Of a DNA stretch of 64,000 nt, positions 51,771-61,588 are shown one piece after another; positions within the stretch are counted from its first letter, which is position 1; each line of letters opens with the position of its first letter. The stretch spans positions 4,340,001 through 4,404,000 of the forward strand of contig NC_062985.1 of NCBI RefSeq assembly GCF_023078275.1, written 5' to 3'. The translations under genes and the position numbers were made by a program. The notes below the pieces were generated by a model. It ran no database searches. It was not told where the DNA came from and was given only the letters and a program-made list of their open reading frames with translations. The DNA comes from Leguminivora glycinivorella (taxonomy: Eukaryota > Arthropoda > Insecta > Lepidoptera > Tortricidae).

Positions 51771-52030
51771 TTATAAATAAATAAATAGATATTGGGGACA
51801 CCTTACTCAGATCAACTTAGCCCCAAACTAAGCAAAGCTTGTACTATGGGTACTAAACGACGATATACATACTTAAATAGATAAATACATACTTATATAC
51901 ATAGGATACATCCATGACTCAGGAACAAATATCTGTGCTCATCACACAAATAAATGCCCTTACCGGGATTCGAACCCAGGACCGCGGCTTAGCAGGCAGG
52001 GTCACTACCGACTGAGCCAGACCGGTCGTC
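51771..52030 (-). mobile_element. full-length tRNA-derived SINE
   Basis: Reading leftward from 52030: 'ggtctggctcagtcggtag' supplies a box A, 'ggttcgaatcccgg' the box B about 40 bases on, then 'taagggcatttatttgtgtg', 'atttgttcctgagtcatg', 'tttagtacccatagtac' and 'ggggctaagttgatctg', ending 'tatttatttataaac'. Box A/B spacing fits an RNA polymerase III promoter. Truncated or diverged relatives are at 31816-31930 and 60121-60195. It is non-coding and depends on LINE enzymes. Confidence 0.85.
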
Positions 52031-52202
52031 TAATATATATAACATATGTGTGTGTGTGCGTGTAGTGATTGTATGTGTAGCGATTATGTGAAGGTAAACA
52101 GTTGAGGGATTGTATGTGGTGTGTGTGAGGGATGGTGCACTTGGAGAATATGAATTAAGTAGCTATTAAAACAAAGAAGAATTGAATGATGACATTAATT
52201 TA

Positions 52203-52804
52203 TTATTCTACGTAATTTCTTTCAAAGCTTTGTGTGGGTAAATCTTCTCTCCGCTCCTCAGCTATAATCTTGCGCCATTTTTCCCTTTCAACGTCTTGTT
52301 TTGGGAATCTGGAATAAAAACCTTTTTTATTACTTAAAAACGAATTTGCTATTCCCGGGTTGTTTCTTTTTATAATTAAAGTAATTTATAAGATATGTAT
52401 TAATATTATTGAATTGAAATCATTTATTTCAGACTTATTGGTCCATAATAATAAATAAATACATACACTAATAATATGAAATAGGCTTCTTTTCCAAAAA
52501 ATATAAATTAGCGACTCCATCATTCCATTTTTAACTATGTTCCACTTCATCCATCTTTTGTCGCCGTCCGCTCATTACTAGTATAGCGCGAGAGAAAGAG
52601 ACAAACTGCGTAAGACCAAATCAAGGAATTTACTTTAATTATTGTAGAAAATAAATGTTTTTAGTAAGTTAGGAAGCTATTTTGGCCACAAATGCATAAC
52701 ATTATAAAATTATTAACAATTACTTACCGGAAATACGATACGTCATCCTTTTTTAACGTATATAAGGTGTTATTTTTGCACTTTTTTACGGAGCACTTAG
52801 GCAT
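52203..52804 (-). CDS. THAP-zinc-finger-like short protein, two exons
   Basis: Exon 1 (52804-52728) starts at ATG and encodes MPKCSVKKCKNNTLYTLKKD followed by DVSYF. It ends at a strong donor, CCG|GTAAGT. A 419-bp intron closes with TTTTTATTCCAG, and exon 2 (52308-52203) continues in phase as RFPKQDVEREKWRKIIAEER and REDLPTQSFERNYVE, then TAA: 60 residues in all. THAP domains are DNA-binding C2CH fingers of about 80-90 residues. Here the N-terminal MPxC-x4-C pair (Cys4, Cys9), the FPK motif and the invariant Trp are all present, but the closing CxxH and HF are missing. It may be a truncated domain, a degraded transposon-derived gene, or a gene with a further exon I did not find. THAP assignment is inference from motif order. 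Confidence 0.5.
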
Positions 52805-52841
52805 GTTGCCGACACGGCGGATGAAGCGCTACTGACCGCCC

Positions 52842-52872
52842 AATTGTGCTTAGAACATTTTCAAGCACAATT
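52842..52872. repeat. perfect 10-bp inverted repeat upstream of THAP-like gene
   Basis: AATTGTGCTT and AAGCACAATT are separated by 11 bases, about 40 bp before the ATG of the THAP-like frame. It could be part of a 5' UTR or a transposon end; nothing decides between them. Confidence 0.5.
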
Positions 52873-53384
52873 TGCTGCGGACACATTCTAAGCCATGATG
52901 GTGCATCTAGGTAGTTTAGATCGATGATGTTTGTTGTCAATTTAATAAGAGATAAATAGAAATCTAAAGGGGATATCTCTGAATCCCTTATTGAGGATTT
53001 AAAGTATACTTAATGAGATATTGAAATGGGCACTAAAATTACAATAAAACTACAAGGGCTATTAAAATTAAATACTTATAATTATGTACCTTACCAACTC
53101 CCAAGTTACCAGTTACCACCCACATTATAAAGGCGATTTCCCTTTTCGAGTACCTTCCATTTCAGGCATAAATCCTAGCCTGTTTACGAACCTATGCAAA
53201 GTTTGTAATCTGTTAAATCTGTTTATCAAACTAATTTGCATGTGTGCTTTTTGATAAGTAGGACAAACTTCAATACATACAATTATGTATTGATATTGAA
53301 ATGTCTGATTCTGAAGTGAAAAGAATAGGTGGATAGACTGTGCGAGAAATGACATGACGTATTTATGTTCATTTAATTTTGGCT

Positions 53385-53565
53385 GCCACGTGACAGGCTT
53401 AGCCTAGTGTGGGGCCACAGGACAAAATATACCTTATTGTAATTATTTCTTATTACCAATAAACTATTCTTATTTTATTCTTATGATAGACGCATGGAAT
53501 AAGACATGCTGCGCCGACCACACATAATTGGGATAAGGGCAAGCGAATGATGATGTCTGATTCTG
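53385..53565 (+). repeat. LINE 3'-end-like fragment
   Basis: Contains 'gacaggcttagcctagtgtg', 'tattaccaataaac' and then 'acatgctgcgccgaccacac', 'gggataagggcaagcg', 'atgatgatg'. I associate the last part with 3' ends of lepidopteran endonuclease-RT LINEs, where a 'gatgatg' run is typical. No RT codons are recoverable. Class assignment is tentative. Confidence 0.4.
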
Positions 53566-55022
53566 AATAAATTAATGAGAGCGCACAACATACGCGTGTT
53601 TAATTTTAGTGCCATGAATGATTGAACATAATAATCTTCACAGCTTTAGAGGTACTCAAAAATACAGGTAGAAAAGAAATCCTGTGAAAGCTCAAAAAGG
53701 GCGTATTGAGTTACCCATTGTACCGACTGCAAAAAAAGCAGTGCTTTTCGATGTTCTTGGAACGAAGGCAGAGCTACCTGAGATTCTATAGAACGAAAAT
53801 AAACCCAAAGTACTCATTGAGCGTAAATCTGTATTATTATAGAACAACTTTTTGCGAAATTGAACGGTTGGAAGATAAAAATAAAGTATAATTGCTTTGT
53901 ATATAGGATGTTGTAAATATATTATAAGTATGTAGGTAAGTGTAAAACATTTGAACACATCTATGATGATTTTTAGAAGTTTGTTTATAAAACTTTCTCA
54001 GTGCTGAATTTTCAAGAAAAGACTGGAAATAAGGTACCTGTGCAATGTACCTATCTACCAAACTATAAGACTATCTATCTATCTATAAGACTGATAAATT
54101 CTGCGCAATAAGAATAAGGCTACACTTCAAAATCCAGCAGGAACGCTATCTGTCTTGTTTACTCTAATGGATGCCTTCTTAACAGTACAAGAGTTGCAAG
54201 TCACTTTCTGGTTCGATACTTTATCGCATAAACCGCGAATTACACAACAAAGGCCGAATTTCTCAAAGAACCCTAAAACACAAAACGAACTTTCGCGAAA
54301 CGTTGATTTAATAACGCGCTCGAAAAACAAAACACGGCTCCTAAATATAACGACCTGCCGTGATACCTTGTCACACTAAGCGGCTTCGGCGTCTTCGTAA
54401 ACATTGGTGCGTGGAGCGCGGCGCGGTAGTTCGACATGGTTGTAAGTGGTATGTATATTTAGGGCAGGATGAAAGGGCTTGTCTGGAGTTGCTATTCAGC
54501 ACTCTTCTTATCCAAGTGCATCTAATGCCGACCAATATACCTGGGACAGTTTCAGTACTATTTTAATGCATATGTGGGTCAGGTTATACTGGGTAACAGG
54601 GTGAGTAACTGAGTATAGGGAACGTTATGTAGTTTTGTGTATACGCTAGGTGTGTGGGGTAGGGTCAGTTACTTGAAAGTTTACATTTTCTTGTCTTGTG
54701 TGGTTCGTCTTATAATTTTTATAGTGCAACTTTAAAGTGTAAATCCATTTTGAGATCCGGCATTTTAGCTGATAGCCGCAAAGGGGAAGGCAATGAGGGT
54801 GTGTAACATACACACATAATATGTGTAGGTGTGTCTACAATGTGTACATCTACAGTCTGAACAAAAAGAGAAGAAAGTAAAAAGTGGCAACATTGTAGTG
54901 TCGTCCCGTTTTCTCACACATTGATTTGAAAGACATGACACACGGTTTTTGGTTAGACTGTACGTGTATATGCCCTTTCCTGCTTATGATAGAACGTGAA
55001 TCCATACTTCCATACAGTAGAG
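53566..55022. other. non-coding sequence
   Basis: No gene or named repeat. Short CTAT runs near 54070. Small frames at 53692-54061 and 54127-54379 overlap on both strands and show no domain. Confidence 0.5.
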
Positions 55023-55191
55023 GTAATATTATAAATGGGAAAGTGTGTGTGTCTGTTTGTCCGTCTTTCACGGCAAAACGGAGCGACGTATTGACGTGAT
55101 TTTTTAAGTGGAGATAGTTGGAGGGATGGAGAGTGACATAGGCTACTTTTTATCTCTTTCTAAAGCGAGCGAAGCCGCGGGCAAAAACTAG
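55023..55191 (+). mobile_element. short Helitron-like or unclassified repeat ending CTAGT
   Basis: Starts 'taatattataaatgggaaag' with a GT run, contains 'gacataggctactttttat', and ends 'gcgaagccgcgggcaaaaac' followed by TAGT. I recognise this as one of the most common repeats of Lepidoptera. The CTAG-T end with GC-rich sequence just before it would fit a Helitron 3' terminus, but the hairpin is weak. Interior deletions relative to typical copies are likely. Confidence 0.55.
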
Positions 55192-55275
55192 TATGTACAT
55201 ATATTTGTTTAATTTGCATCTACCCAAATTTCATTCAAAATAAGACCTTCAAATGCCACTGCAAAAGTACTGGCC

Positions 55276-55420
55276 CCGTAGCCGAATGGCATTTCTCCGA
55301 CGCCAAACGAAAGCGATACGCCGCTGGCTCTGTCGCGCCAATACGCAAGCGCGATAGAGATAGATATCTACTAGCGCTTCGTTTCGTGAGCGTTTCGTGA
55401 GCGATTGTGCCATTCGGCTA
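55276..55420. mobile_element. small foldback MITE ('GTAGCCGAATGGC' family), copy 2
   Basis: Same order as the copy at 11776-11918: CGTAGCCGAATGGCATTTCT at the left, 'ggctctgtcgcgccaatacg', 'gatagagatagatat', then 'gtgccattcggcta' at the right. It carries a duplicated 'gtttcgtgagc' near 55380-55400 not doubled in copy 1. Confidence 0.75.
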
Positions 55421-56133
55421 GCCACCCTGTTTTACCCATATCAGAGTAATAATCAGATTATTATTATAAACACTGCTCGCGCTTGGCCGGTTTTTTGCTC
55501 TCATTTTACGACGTCTGGATGCAAGTCTGTGTGCATAGCTTCAACGACAAAAGAGCGTAAGCGGTTATGATAAGAGAATGCCTTTAAGCCATATATAGTA
55601 TACAGTACTTGATTTAAAGCCGTATTCCAATCGTCTAGAAAGCTATCGCTTCTGGCGTTACCAGTGAAATGTGATTATGTATTATATTAGTCATTAGATT
55701 GGTTTATGCAGTAAGCAATGATTATAGTAGCAATGGTAACAATAGTATTTCTTATATGTATGTTGGTGTGTAGGCAGGTCTGGAAGCACGAAGGGTTGTA
55801 TTGTATGGTTTGTATGTGTGGCATGGGAATTGTGGAAAGCTTTGTATGTTTATTTTGAATTGGGTTCGACTTTGTCCTAAAGTAGGTACTTAGACGTACT
55901 AGGTACCTAAGTGAGGGAAGCATGATGTGAGCTTTTATGTGGGTACTAGTACTAGTACTACCTATTTTAGTTTCGTACTACCTAGTCATTGTTAAGCATT
56001 GTGTAACCTATTGGAAATTTTACGTTTACATGGTCTTAGATCCATCATGTGTTAGAAAGCTTCAAAAAAGCTACATTCTACCTTATTGTGCTTCAAAGAA
56101 AGCTTATTGAATAACCTAACCACAAAATTAAAA
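55421..56133. other. non-coding sequence
   Basis: No gene recognised. A short 'gtactagtactagtacta' run near 55944. Confidence 0.5.
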
Positions 56134-56285
56134 TTTTGAAAAAACCCCCGACCGCGACCTTGTGGACCGATTTTCATGAAACATGGCTAAGAACACTCCC
56201 GACTAATACAGCTTTCAAATAAAAAAAACTAAATCGAAATCGGTTCATCCATTCAGGAGCTACGATGCCACAGACAGACACACAC

Positions 56286-56356
<71 letters not shown>

Positions 56357-56398
56357 CGTCAAACTTATAACACCCCGTCGTTTTTTCGTCGGGGGTTA
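56134..56398. mobile_element. lepidopteran repeat with AACCCCCGAC ends and CAGA microsatellite
   Basis: AACCCCCGAC (56143-56152) and GTCGGGGGTT (56388-56397) are exact inverted ends. Inside are 'accgattttcatgaaac', 'aaatcggttcatccattcag', a (CAGA)n tract at 56271-56355 and 'cgtcaaacttataacacccc'. This order is characteristic of a very common moth and butterfly element. A strongly diverged relative lies at 62655-62805. Frames made of the CAGA run are artefacts. Confidence 0.75.
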
Positions 56399-58007
56399 AA
56401 AATGAGAAATCAAGGTGTTCATAAATAATTAAGGAATTTTCTTACGATACGATTGTGCTTGTCCAGATATTTCTGAGCACATTGCCCGCTCCGATATTTA
56501 TTGAGGACTGTTGTACAGTCGAGCTCATATGTAGGTACACATTTTCTATTCTACCATAGTGCAACGAATTAAGGCGAAAAATTGTACCAATATTAACCTA
56601 CCTATGAACTCGACTGTACATAATTGTCCTAAGTTTGATATTGGTTACCAGTGTACCTAAACTAACTAGGTAGGAAAGCTCCGTTCTAACCCCGGTTGTC
56701 TTGTATAGCATGTTAGTCGCAAACTAATTTCGTGTCGGGCCAATTACACCACCGACAGATCTTAGGCAACTTGTGCACGTGAATAATGTACCTTAATTCA
56801 TAAAATAATCCCTGAGGCCGACACCCAAGTACCAATGATAGACAAAACTGCAGATATAGATATACAATATACATACACTATACAGGCATACGGAGTTAGT
56901 ACTATGTACAACCACACATGATGATTTTTTTATGTTATTCTATGTACTAGCTGCAAACGTGCATGACGAATTTATCAATGAATTCATTCATAATTTCTCC
57001 ATGCAATTTTGCAGCTCACTGTACATCTACCTACAGCATGCATTGAATAACGTCTGAATAACATGCTTATGACAAAATTGAAGGAAACAAACATGTAACT
57101 AAGGATACTAAATTAGTGGCAAATAACAGATTAGACTAAGATTTAGAATAGGTATAATTAGAGAGAAAGCTCTCTTTTAAAAAAATATTGAAAAGAGAGT
57201 AATTAATATCACTACAACTACCTACAATATGCATCAAAAAGTTTGTTTACAAATTTAAGGTAACAAAATCGGAAAATAACAACAAGAAGCCTACAATGTT
57301 CGAAGCGATACCAAGCTCTGTTGATGTTAATGATTAGTTCCAACACCGCCCGAGCCTATCCCAACAACCCACAGCCGATCCATCTGCATTCTACCATCTA
57401 AAAAACATCGGAGAATAGATGCAATCTTGCGCACATTTCTACGATTCCTGGGAAACCGACCCACGCCTTTGTCGGTGTTTTACAACAGAAAAAACAACAT
57501 CCCCCGATTTTTTGCCCAAGGGTAGGTAACCTTAATTAATTCCGAGTTTTTTTGCCACTCGAACAAGTTTTTAGACAAGTTTTGATTGCGCGATTAACCA
57601 CGAAGGCATGCTACATCTGCCTAGCAACGGTAAACATGCAGCGAAACCTTTCTACCCCTAGTCTCGCGGCTGCCTCACTTTAGCAGGTGAGCTTTCGTAG
57701 AACGAATAAAACCGCCTACGAGAACCTACGTTCAAGCTACGACTAACAAACATTAAAGTAACCGAAACACAAGCACCAAAGCTACTTTTAACAACTAATC
57801 GACACATTTAGCGGGTCTGGAGGCACGAACATCCACTCGTGGGGTAGGTAAACAAAACACTACCTACAAAGCACAGGAATTGTGAATTCGGTGCGAATTA
57901 GTGCGAATTTCTCGAGCTAGGGGAGGATCGAATATAACCTAAAAGCCGACGCACGTGCGCCCTTACGTAAGGGTGGAGACGCCGGGTCTCAACAGCTGTT
58001 AACGTAC
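56399..58007 (-). other. start of mex-3 intron 1 plus unique sequence
   Basis: This lies just downstream of the mex-3 exon on the minus strand and so should be the beginning of its first intron. It holds no recognised repeat apart from small hairpins such as 'gagagaaagctctctttt' near 57160. No second exon is visible. Confidence 0.5.
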
Positions 58008-58257
58008 CTTGCCTGCCGACGATCTCGGCGACATGCTCCGAGGACGGCACAGGAACGCACTCGGTCATGTTCTGCGACTTCTTGGCGCGGTCGTCAGGCG
58101 GCGGCGCGAACCCCAGCGGGCTCGCCAGCGGGTTCGCCGTGGGCAGGCTCTCCCCCAGGTTGAGGAGGCTCAGCTCCAGCGCGAGTTGGAAGGCGCGCTG
58201 GTCTTCTACCAGGCCACCGCCGACCGAGCCGAGCTCGCCGAAGAGGCTCGACGGCAT
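58008..58257 (-). CDS. mex-3: MEX-3-like KH RNA-binding protein, first coding exon
   Basis: MEX-3 proteins are cytoplasmic RNA-binding regulators of translation with two KH domains. The ATG at 58257 begins MPSSLFGELGSVGG, and an in-frame stop 48 bases upstream (58308-58306) supports this start. Residues about 19-34, EDQRAFQLALELSLLN, match the short conserved N-terminal segment of the family. Next comes a Pro-rich linker, then QNMTECVPVPSSEHVAEIVG and RQ: the start of KH domain 1, including the GRQG loop. The exon ends after 83 codons plus one base at CAAG|GTACGT, inside the GxxG loop, a split I recall from family genes in other animals. Only this N-terminal part is in view; the rest of KH1, KH2 and the C-terminus lie beyond. 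GC content is far above the surroundings. The strand is certain; the plus-strand frames here are shadows. Confidence 0.9.
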
Positions 58258-58600
58258 TTCCACTTGCGAAGCTATTTTGCTGGTCAAAGAGAGGTCGCCC
58301 TCTCGTCACTGGGTTAAAATGTGCGTTCGATCGTCTATGTGCCGCGCGGAGGCATGGACGCGTGCGTGCGGGTCGGCTCGCGGCGGTGAACTGTCGCTCG
58401 CCGGCCGGCGGGCGCAGCGCGCACGCGTGGCGCGCCGCGGTCGGGCCGGGCGCCGCGCGCGGGGCGCGGGGAGACTGCATCAGGGCGGCAGCGGCACAGC
58501 TTCCGCCCGCCCTGTACTACGGCCACGCTACCTGGCTACTACCCCTACCCGCGACTACTATACCACTACTTATGTGCAACACATCACTGCGGCCGTTGCA
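58258..58600 (-). promoter_or_regulatory. CpG island: mex-3 5' UTR and probable promoter
   Basis: The sequence just upstream of the mex-3 ATG is extremely rich in CG (for example 'gcgcgcgcggggcgcgggg' near 58453). It contains an in-frame stop (58308-58306), so this is 5' UTR followed by promoter. No TATA box is evident, in keeping with CpG-rich developmental promoters. The transcription start cannot be fixed from sequence. Long frames here on both strands (58094-58480 minus, 58067-58621 plus) reflect a lack of stops in GC-rich DNA. Confidence 0.6.
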
Positions 58601-59561
58601 CTTCATAAAGTGTTGCGGTAGGCACAGGGCGAATTACATGATTCGTGAAGCCCCTCATTAGTCTCCATACTTACGGGTATAGTACACGCAAAATACCTAC
58701 TGAAATGGGAACATTAACTACATTTTAAGCTTTCTTAAAATAAGATTAATGTTTCTAAATTTCCCAGGCGAGGGTTAAAGAATTGTATTTTTCTTAAAAT
58801 GCGTCAACTGTTTGCTTTGGCGTTTTGACTACTTTATAATCAACACAACTCAATTTTAATCAAAATTGAAAACAGTAAATAGGTAAACAACTAACTTTTG
58901 CATCAAATAACTTTGATACTCTTGAGGATAAAACGCAACTTTCTCATCACGTTTAGAATAATAAAAAAATACCTAAGTTGTTATTTTTCCTACGAAGCAA
59001 CCGTCAATATTTTTATTATGTAGTAAGATTAACCTACATTAACTAATATAGTTAGAGTTGTGAAGTTTATAAAATTACGGTCTATTTTGACCACATCGCC
59101 ATAAAATTAAAACGTTACCAATCACAAAAGCTATTATCGAAATAATCAAAGACAAGTATAAGTTATAAGTATGTAGGCATACAAAGTCAGACGGAAGTGG
59201 GTTCAGATCCGGACCCGGTTCGCAGAAATGATAAGGGATCTGGGAAACTAATTGAGATCACCGAATATTGGCGCCGTGGCCTATATATACATATAGGCAT
59301 GATTACATGTGAATGAGGAGAACTATTCTGATGTGGAAAATTGTTACAGCTTTGATACAATCGTGAAGTTTGCTCACGTAACGATTTGTGATTTCAAAAT
59401 ATTATTATTTATTTATTACGACGTTATTTAACTAATATTATTTATAATGCAAAGGACAGAATTACCTATAGACGATAGGAAAAGGCTAGGTATAAAAAAA
59501 ACTGTTTAAAAATAGATAAGTAGGTACCTACTTTGAGGAACGTTATTTTAGGAACTGAGTA
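58601..59561. other. AT-rich non-coding sequence upstream of mex-3
   Basis: No gene recognised. A box-B-like 'gggttcagatccgg' at about 59192 may be a SINE relic. A 16-bp palindrome AAGTAGGTACCTACTT is at 59518-59533. Confidence 0.5.
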
Positions 59562-59981
59562 GTCTCAAAAATGAACGAAGAACAAAATTATCACAAATTT
59601 ACCTGAGAAAATCCAAAGGTGTTAGTATGTATGTGATAACTTGAAAGAGAATGGAGTTTCGATAACGAATGCTGAACCCTTTTTGATAAAACTACAACAG
59701 TTAGCTTTCTGTTAATTTTTTTTTTCTTTGACTCTTCTTTTTCCGTTTAGACTTTAGCTTAATGTTAAAACTACCATAAATAAAAACACGTGAACTATTA
59801 TTCCGTGTCAAATCAACAAAAGCTAACTATATTTGCCCTATTGTCTCAAAAATGAATGAAGATAGAATTATCACAAATTGTTACCTGAGAAAATCCAAAT
59901 GTGTTAGTATTATGATAACATGAAATAGAATGGAGTTTCGATAACGAATGCTGAACCCTTTTTGATAAAACTACCACGGTT
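59562..59981. repeat. 140-bp direct repeat pair, offset 281 bp
   Basis: 59562-59702 and 59843-59981 share 'gtctcaaaaatgaa', 'acctgagaaaatccaaa', 'gtgttagtat' and a near-identical end 'atggagtttcgataacgaat' plus 'gctgaaccctttttgataaa'. Differences are a few substitutions and small indels. It is a local segmental duplication or two copies of an unnamed repeat. Confidence 0.85.
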
Positions 59982-60120
59982 GTAAATAAATAGATTATTT
60001 CTTATCAGCTTAAGCTTTCGAGATCAGTGGTGGGATTTTGGATTGTTATGGTGTTTTTTAGCTTTCCAGGTATGTGAATTAATTGGAAAAAAATATAGGT
60101 ATAAAATCAACTTTTTTACT

Positions 60121-60195
60121 CGAAATTCCCAGGTTCAAATCTTGGTAAACAGGCATTTACAAACACATTTGTGTGTGTACAACAAATCCATTTTA
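60121..60195 (+). mobile_element. SINE relic
   Basis: 'cccaggttcaaatcttggta' followed by 'aacaggcatttacaaacaca' and 'tttgtgtgtg' aligns with box B and the next part of the SINE at 51771-52030, with several substitutions. Box A is not recognisable. Confidence 0.55.
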
Positions 60196-60715
60196 TCATA
60201 AATATTTATGTTTTAGTAGGTAGTTATTCGAAAATTATAGTCACTTGTAGTAGGTATTCGAAAATTTGTAGGAGTAATATCGGTCCGGCATCCGATATCG
60301 GATCGGATAATGTAAAAATGCACTAAGAAATGGTAAAGACAGTTAGACATTTCGTGTTAAAACACAGGGCTAGCTTCCAAAGCTCCGAGGTGCAAACGTC
60401 GGGTGCCTCGAATTTCCGTCTACAGGTAAAATGGTATGTATGCCTCATGCACATCTTTACATGTTTGTGATGCTGTGGAAAAGTGATCTTTATAGCTATT
60501 AGTGGTTACGTCGTGATTTGTCTGCCCACTAAACATGGACGTAACAGCCTTTGAAACATTAGTTTGAATTTGGAACTTATTTCGTAAAAATGCGATCGAT
60601 ATTTGAATAACGCTTTCACTGGTTGCTAGTGGGGTAGTAAATTGAACTGAAAAATAAATAAAATAGCGTAAGTGATGCCAACTACACTGCAAGTCAGCAA
60701 AAACATAAAGAAAAA

Positions 60716-60790
60716 GTAGATAACAAGCACACGAGCCGCCTGATAGGAAGAGGTTCCCATAGCCTTTTGACCCTAACAATTCTTGTGAGA
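60716..60790 (-). repeat. retroposon tail fragment
   Basis: 'aacaagcacacgagccgcct' followed by 'gatagg' and 'cccatagcc' matches the 'caaacaagc...ccgcctgatgg' tail type seen at 5576-5690 and 61203-61275, with substitutions. Confidence 0.45.
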
Positions 60791-60887
60791 TTTGATACAG
60801 AATCCGTAAACACCTGTACATGTACCTATATTGAGTTCCTGACACCCTGTGAACATTTATGAAGAGCGCACAGAACCACAGAATACC

Positions 60888-61326
60888 TATACAAGGTGCC
60901 CGCGAGGAACCCGCATAACTTAATCGAACCACGCGTTTCAGAGGCCAAAAGAAAGAAAAAATGTTATATGAATTTGAAAATGTTTCGCCAAAAAATTTTT
61001 TTTACTGTTTTGGAAGTATTTTCACACAAAAAGTAAATATATCCATAAATTTGGCAATTAAAATGAGTTTCTTAATTTCTTTTTCTAAAAACTAAATTTT
61101 TCTTGTCACATTTTGAAGGCCTTTTGTACTGAGCAACAATACGGAAATGTTTTTTTTTATTTGTAATAACTCTGAAATTAGACAAGTTTATATGACATTT
61201 TACGTCGGTGGCAAACAAGCGTACGGTCCGCTTGATGGAAAGCGGTCACCGCAACCTATGGACGTCTGCAACTCAAAGAGAAAAAACGCTTAAAGTTATT
61301 TGGGTTCCTCGCGAGCACCTTGTATA
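60888..61326. mobile_element. MITE with CAAGGTGCCCGCGAGGAACCC ends (TATA-flanked)
   Basis: The left end ACAAGGTGCCCGCGAGG (from 60891) and right end CCTCGCGAGCACCTTGT (to 61323) are inverted, with one mismatch over about 21 bp. Both are flanked by TA or TATA. The element is about 435 bp and contains an inserted or internal retroposon tail at 61203-61275. No frame is maintained. TA flanks suggest the Tc1/mariner group, but the class is uncertain. Confidence 0.7.
61203..61275 (+). repeat. retroposon tail fragment inside MITE
   Basis: 'ggtggcaaacaagcgtacgg', 'tccgcttgatggaaagc', 'cctatggacgtctgcaac' is the inverse-orientation counterpart of 5576-5690. Confidence 0.55.
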
Positions 61327-61588
61327 AGAACGATAATTTGCTTATAGCTTTCACAAAACTGTCAGGACTAAATTCAACATAAGCTACAGTCGCCTTAAGA
61401 CAAAATGGCGTCGCAATAGGACTGAAAAACATTTTGGGATAAGTACGCAGTTTATTTATAAATATCACATTTATCTGGAATTGTTTACCTGTCTTGATTA
61501 CAGGAATTGTCAATATCCATCCCACATTAGTTATAATAAAAAAATCAAGACCTTGTGTGGCACTAAGGAGACACGAGAACATCCACAT

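Larger units (their letters stand above)
60420..61588 (-). other. unrecognised open frames split by a MITE
   Basis: On the minus strand, 61588-61327 has an open frame starting MWMFSCLLSATQGLDFFIIT, hydrophobic, with a possible donor ACAG|GTAAAC near 61490. Further along, a possible acceptor TTATTTTTCAG near 60652 precedes an open stretch (QFTTPLATSESVIQ...) reaching a stop at 60417. Between them lie a MITE (60888-61326) and a retroposon tail (60716-60790). The hydrophobic piece could belong to a membrane protein such as a chemoreceptor, but no diagnostic motif such as TYhhhhhQF is seen. I do not assign a function; it may be a decayed gene or chance. Confidence 0.2.

Noticed and set aside
51961..52030. 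Possible tRNA gene on the minus strand
   Set aside because: Box A and box B are present, but the sequence runs on into a long SINE body seen in three places and has no proper acceptor-stem pairing or terminator.
54850..55071. 73-codon minus frame
   Set aside because: Overlaps the common repeat starting at 55023 and has no homology I can see.
56174..56362. Cys/Ser/Val-rich minus frame
   Set aside because: Translation of a CAGA microsatellite inside a repeat element.
58067..58621. 184-codon plus-strand frame
   Set aside because: Antisense to the mex-3 exon and its CpG-rich 5' region; low-complexity Arg/Ala-rich product typical of GC-rich shadow frames.
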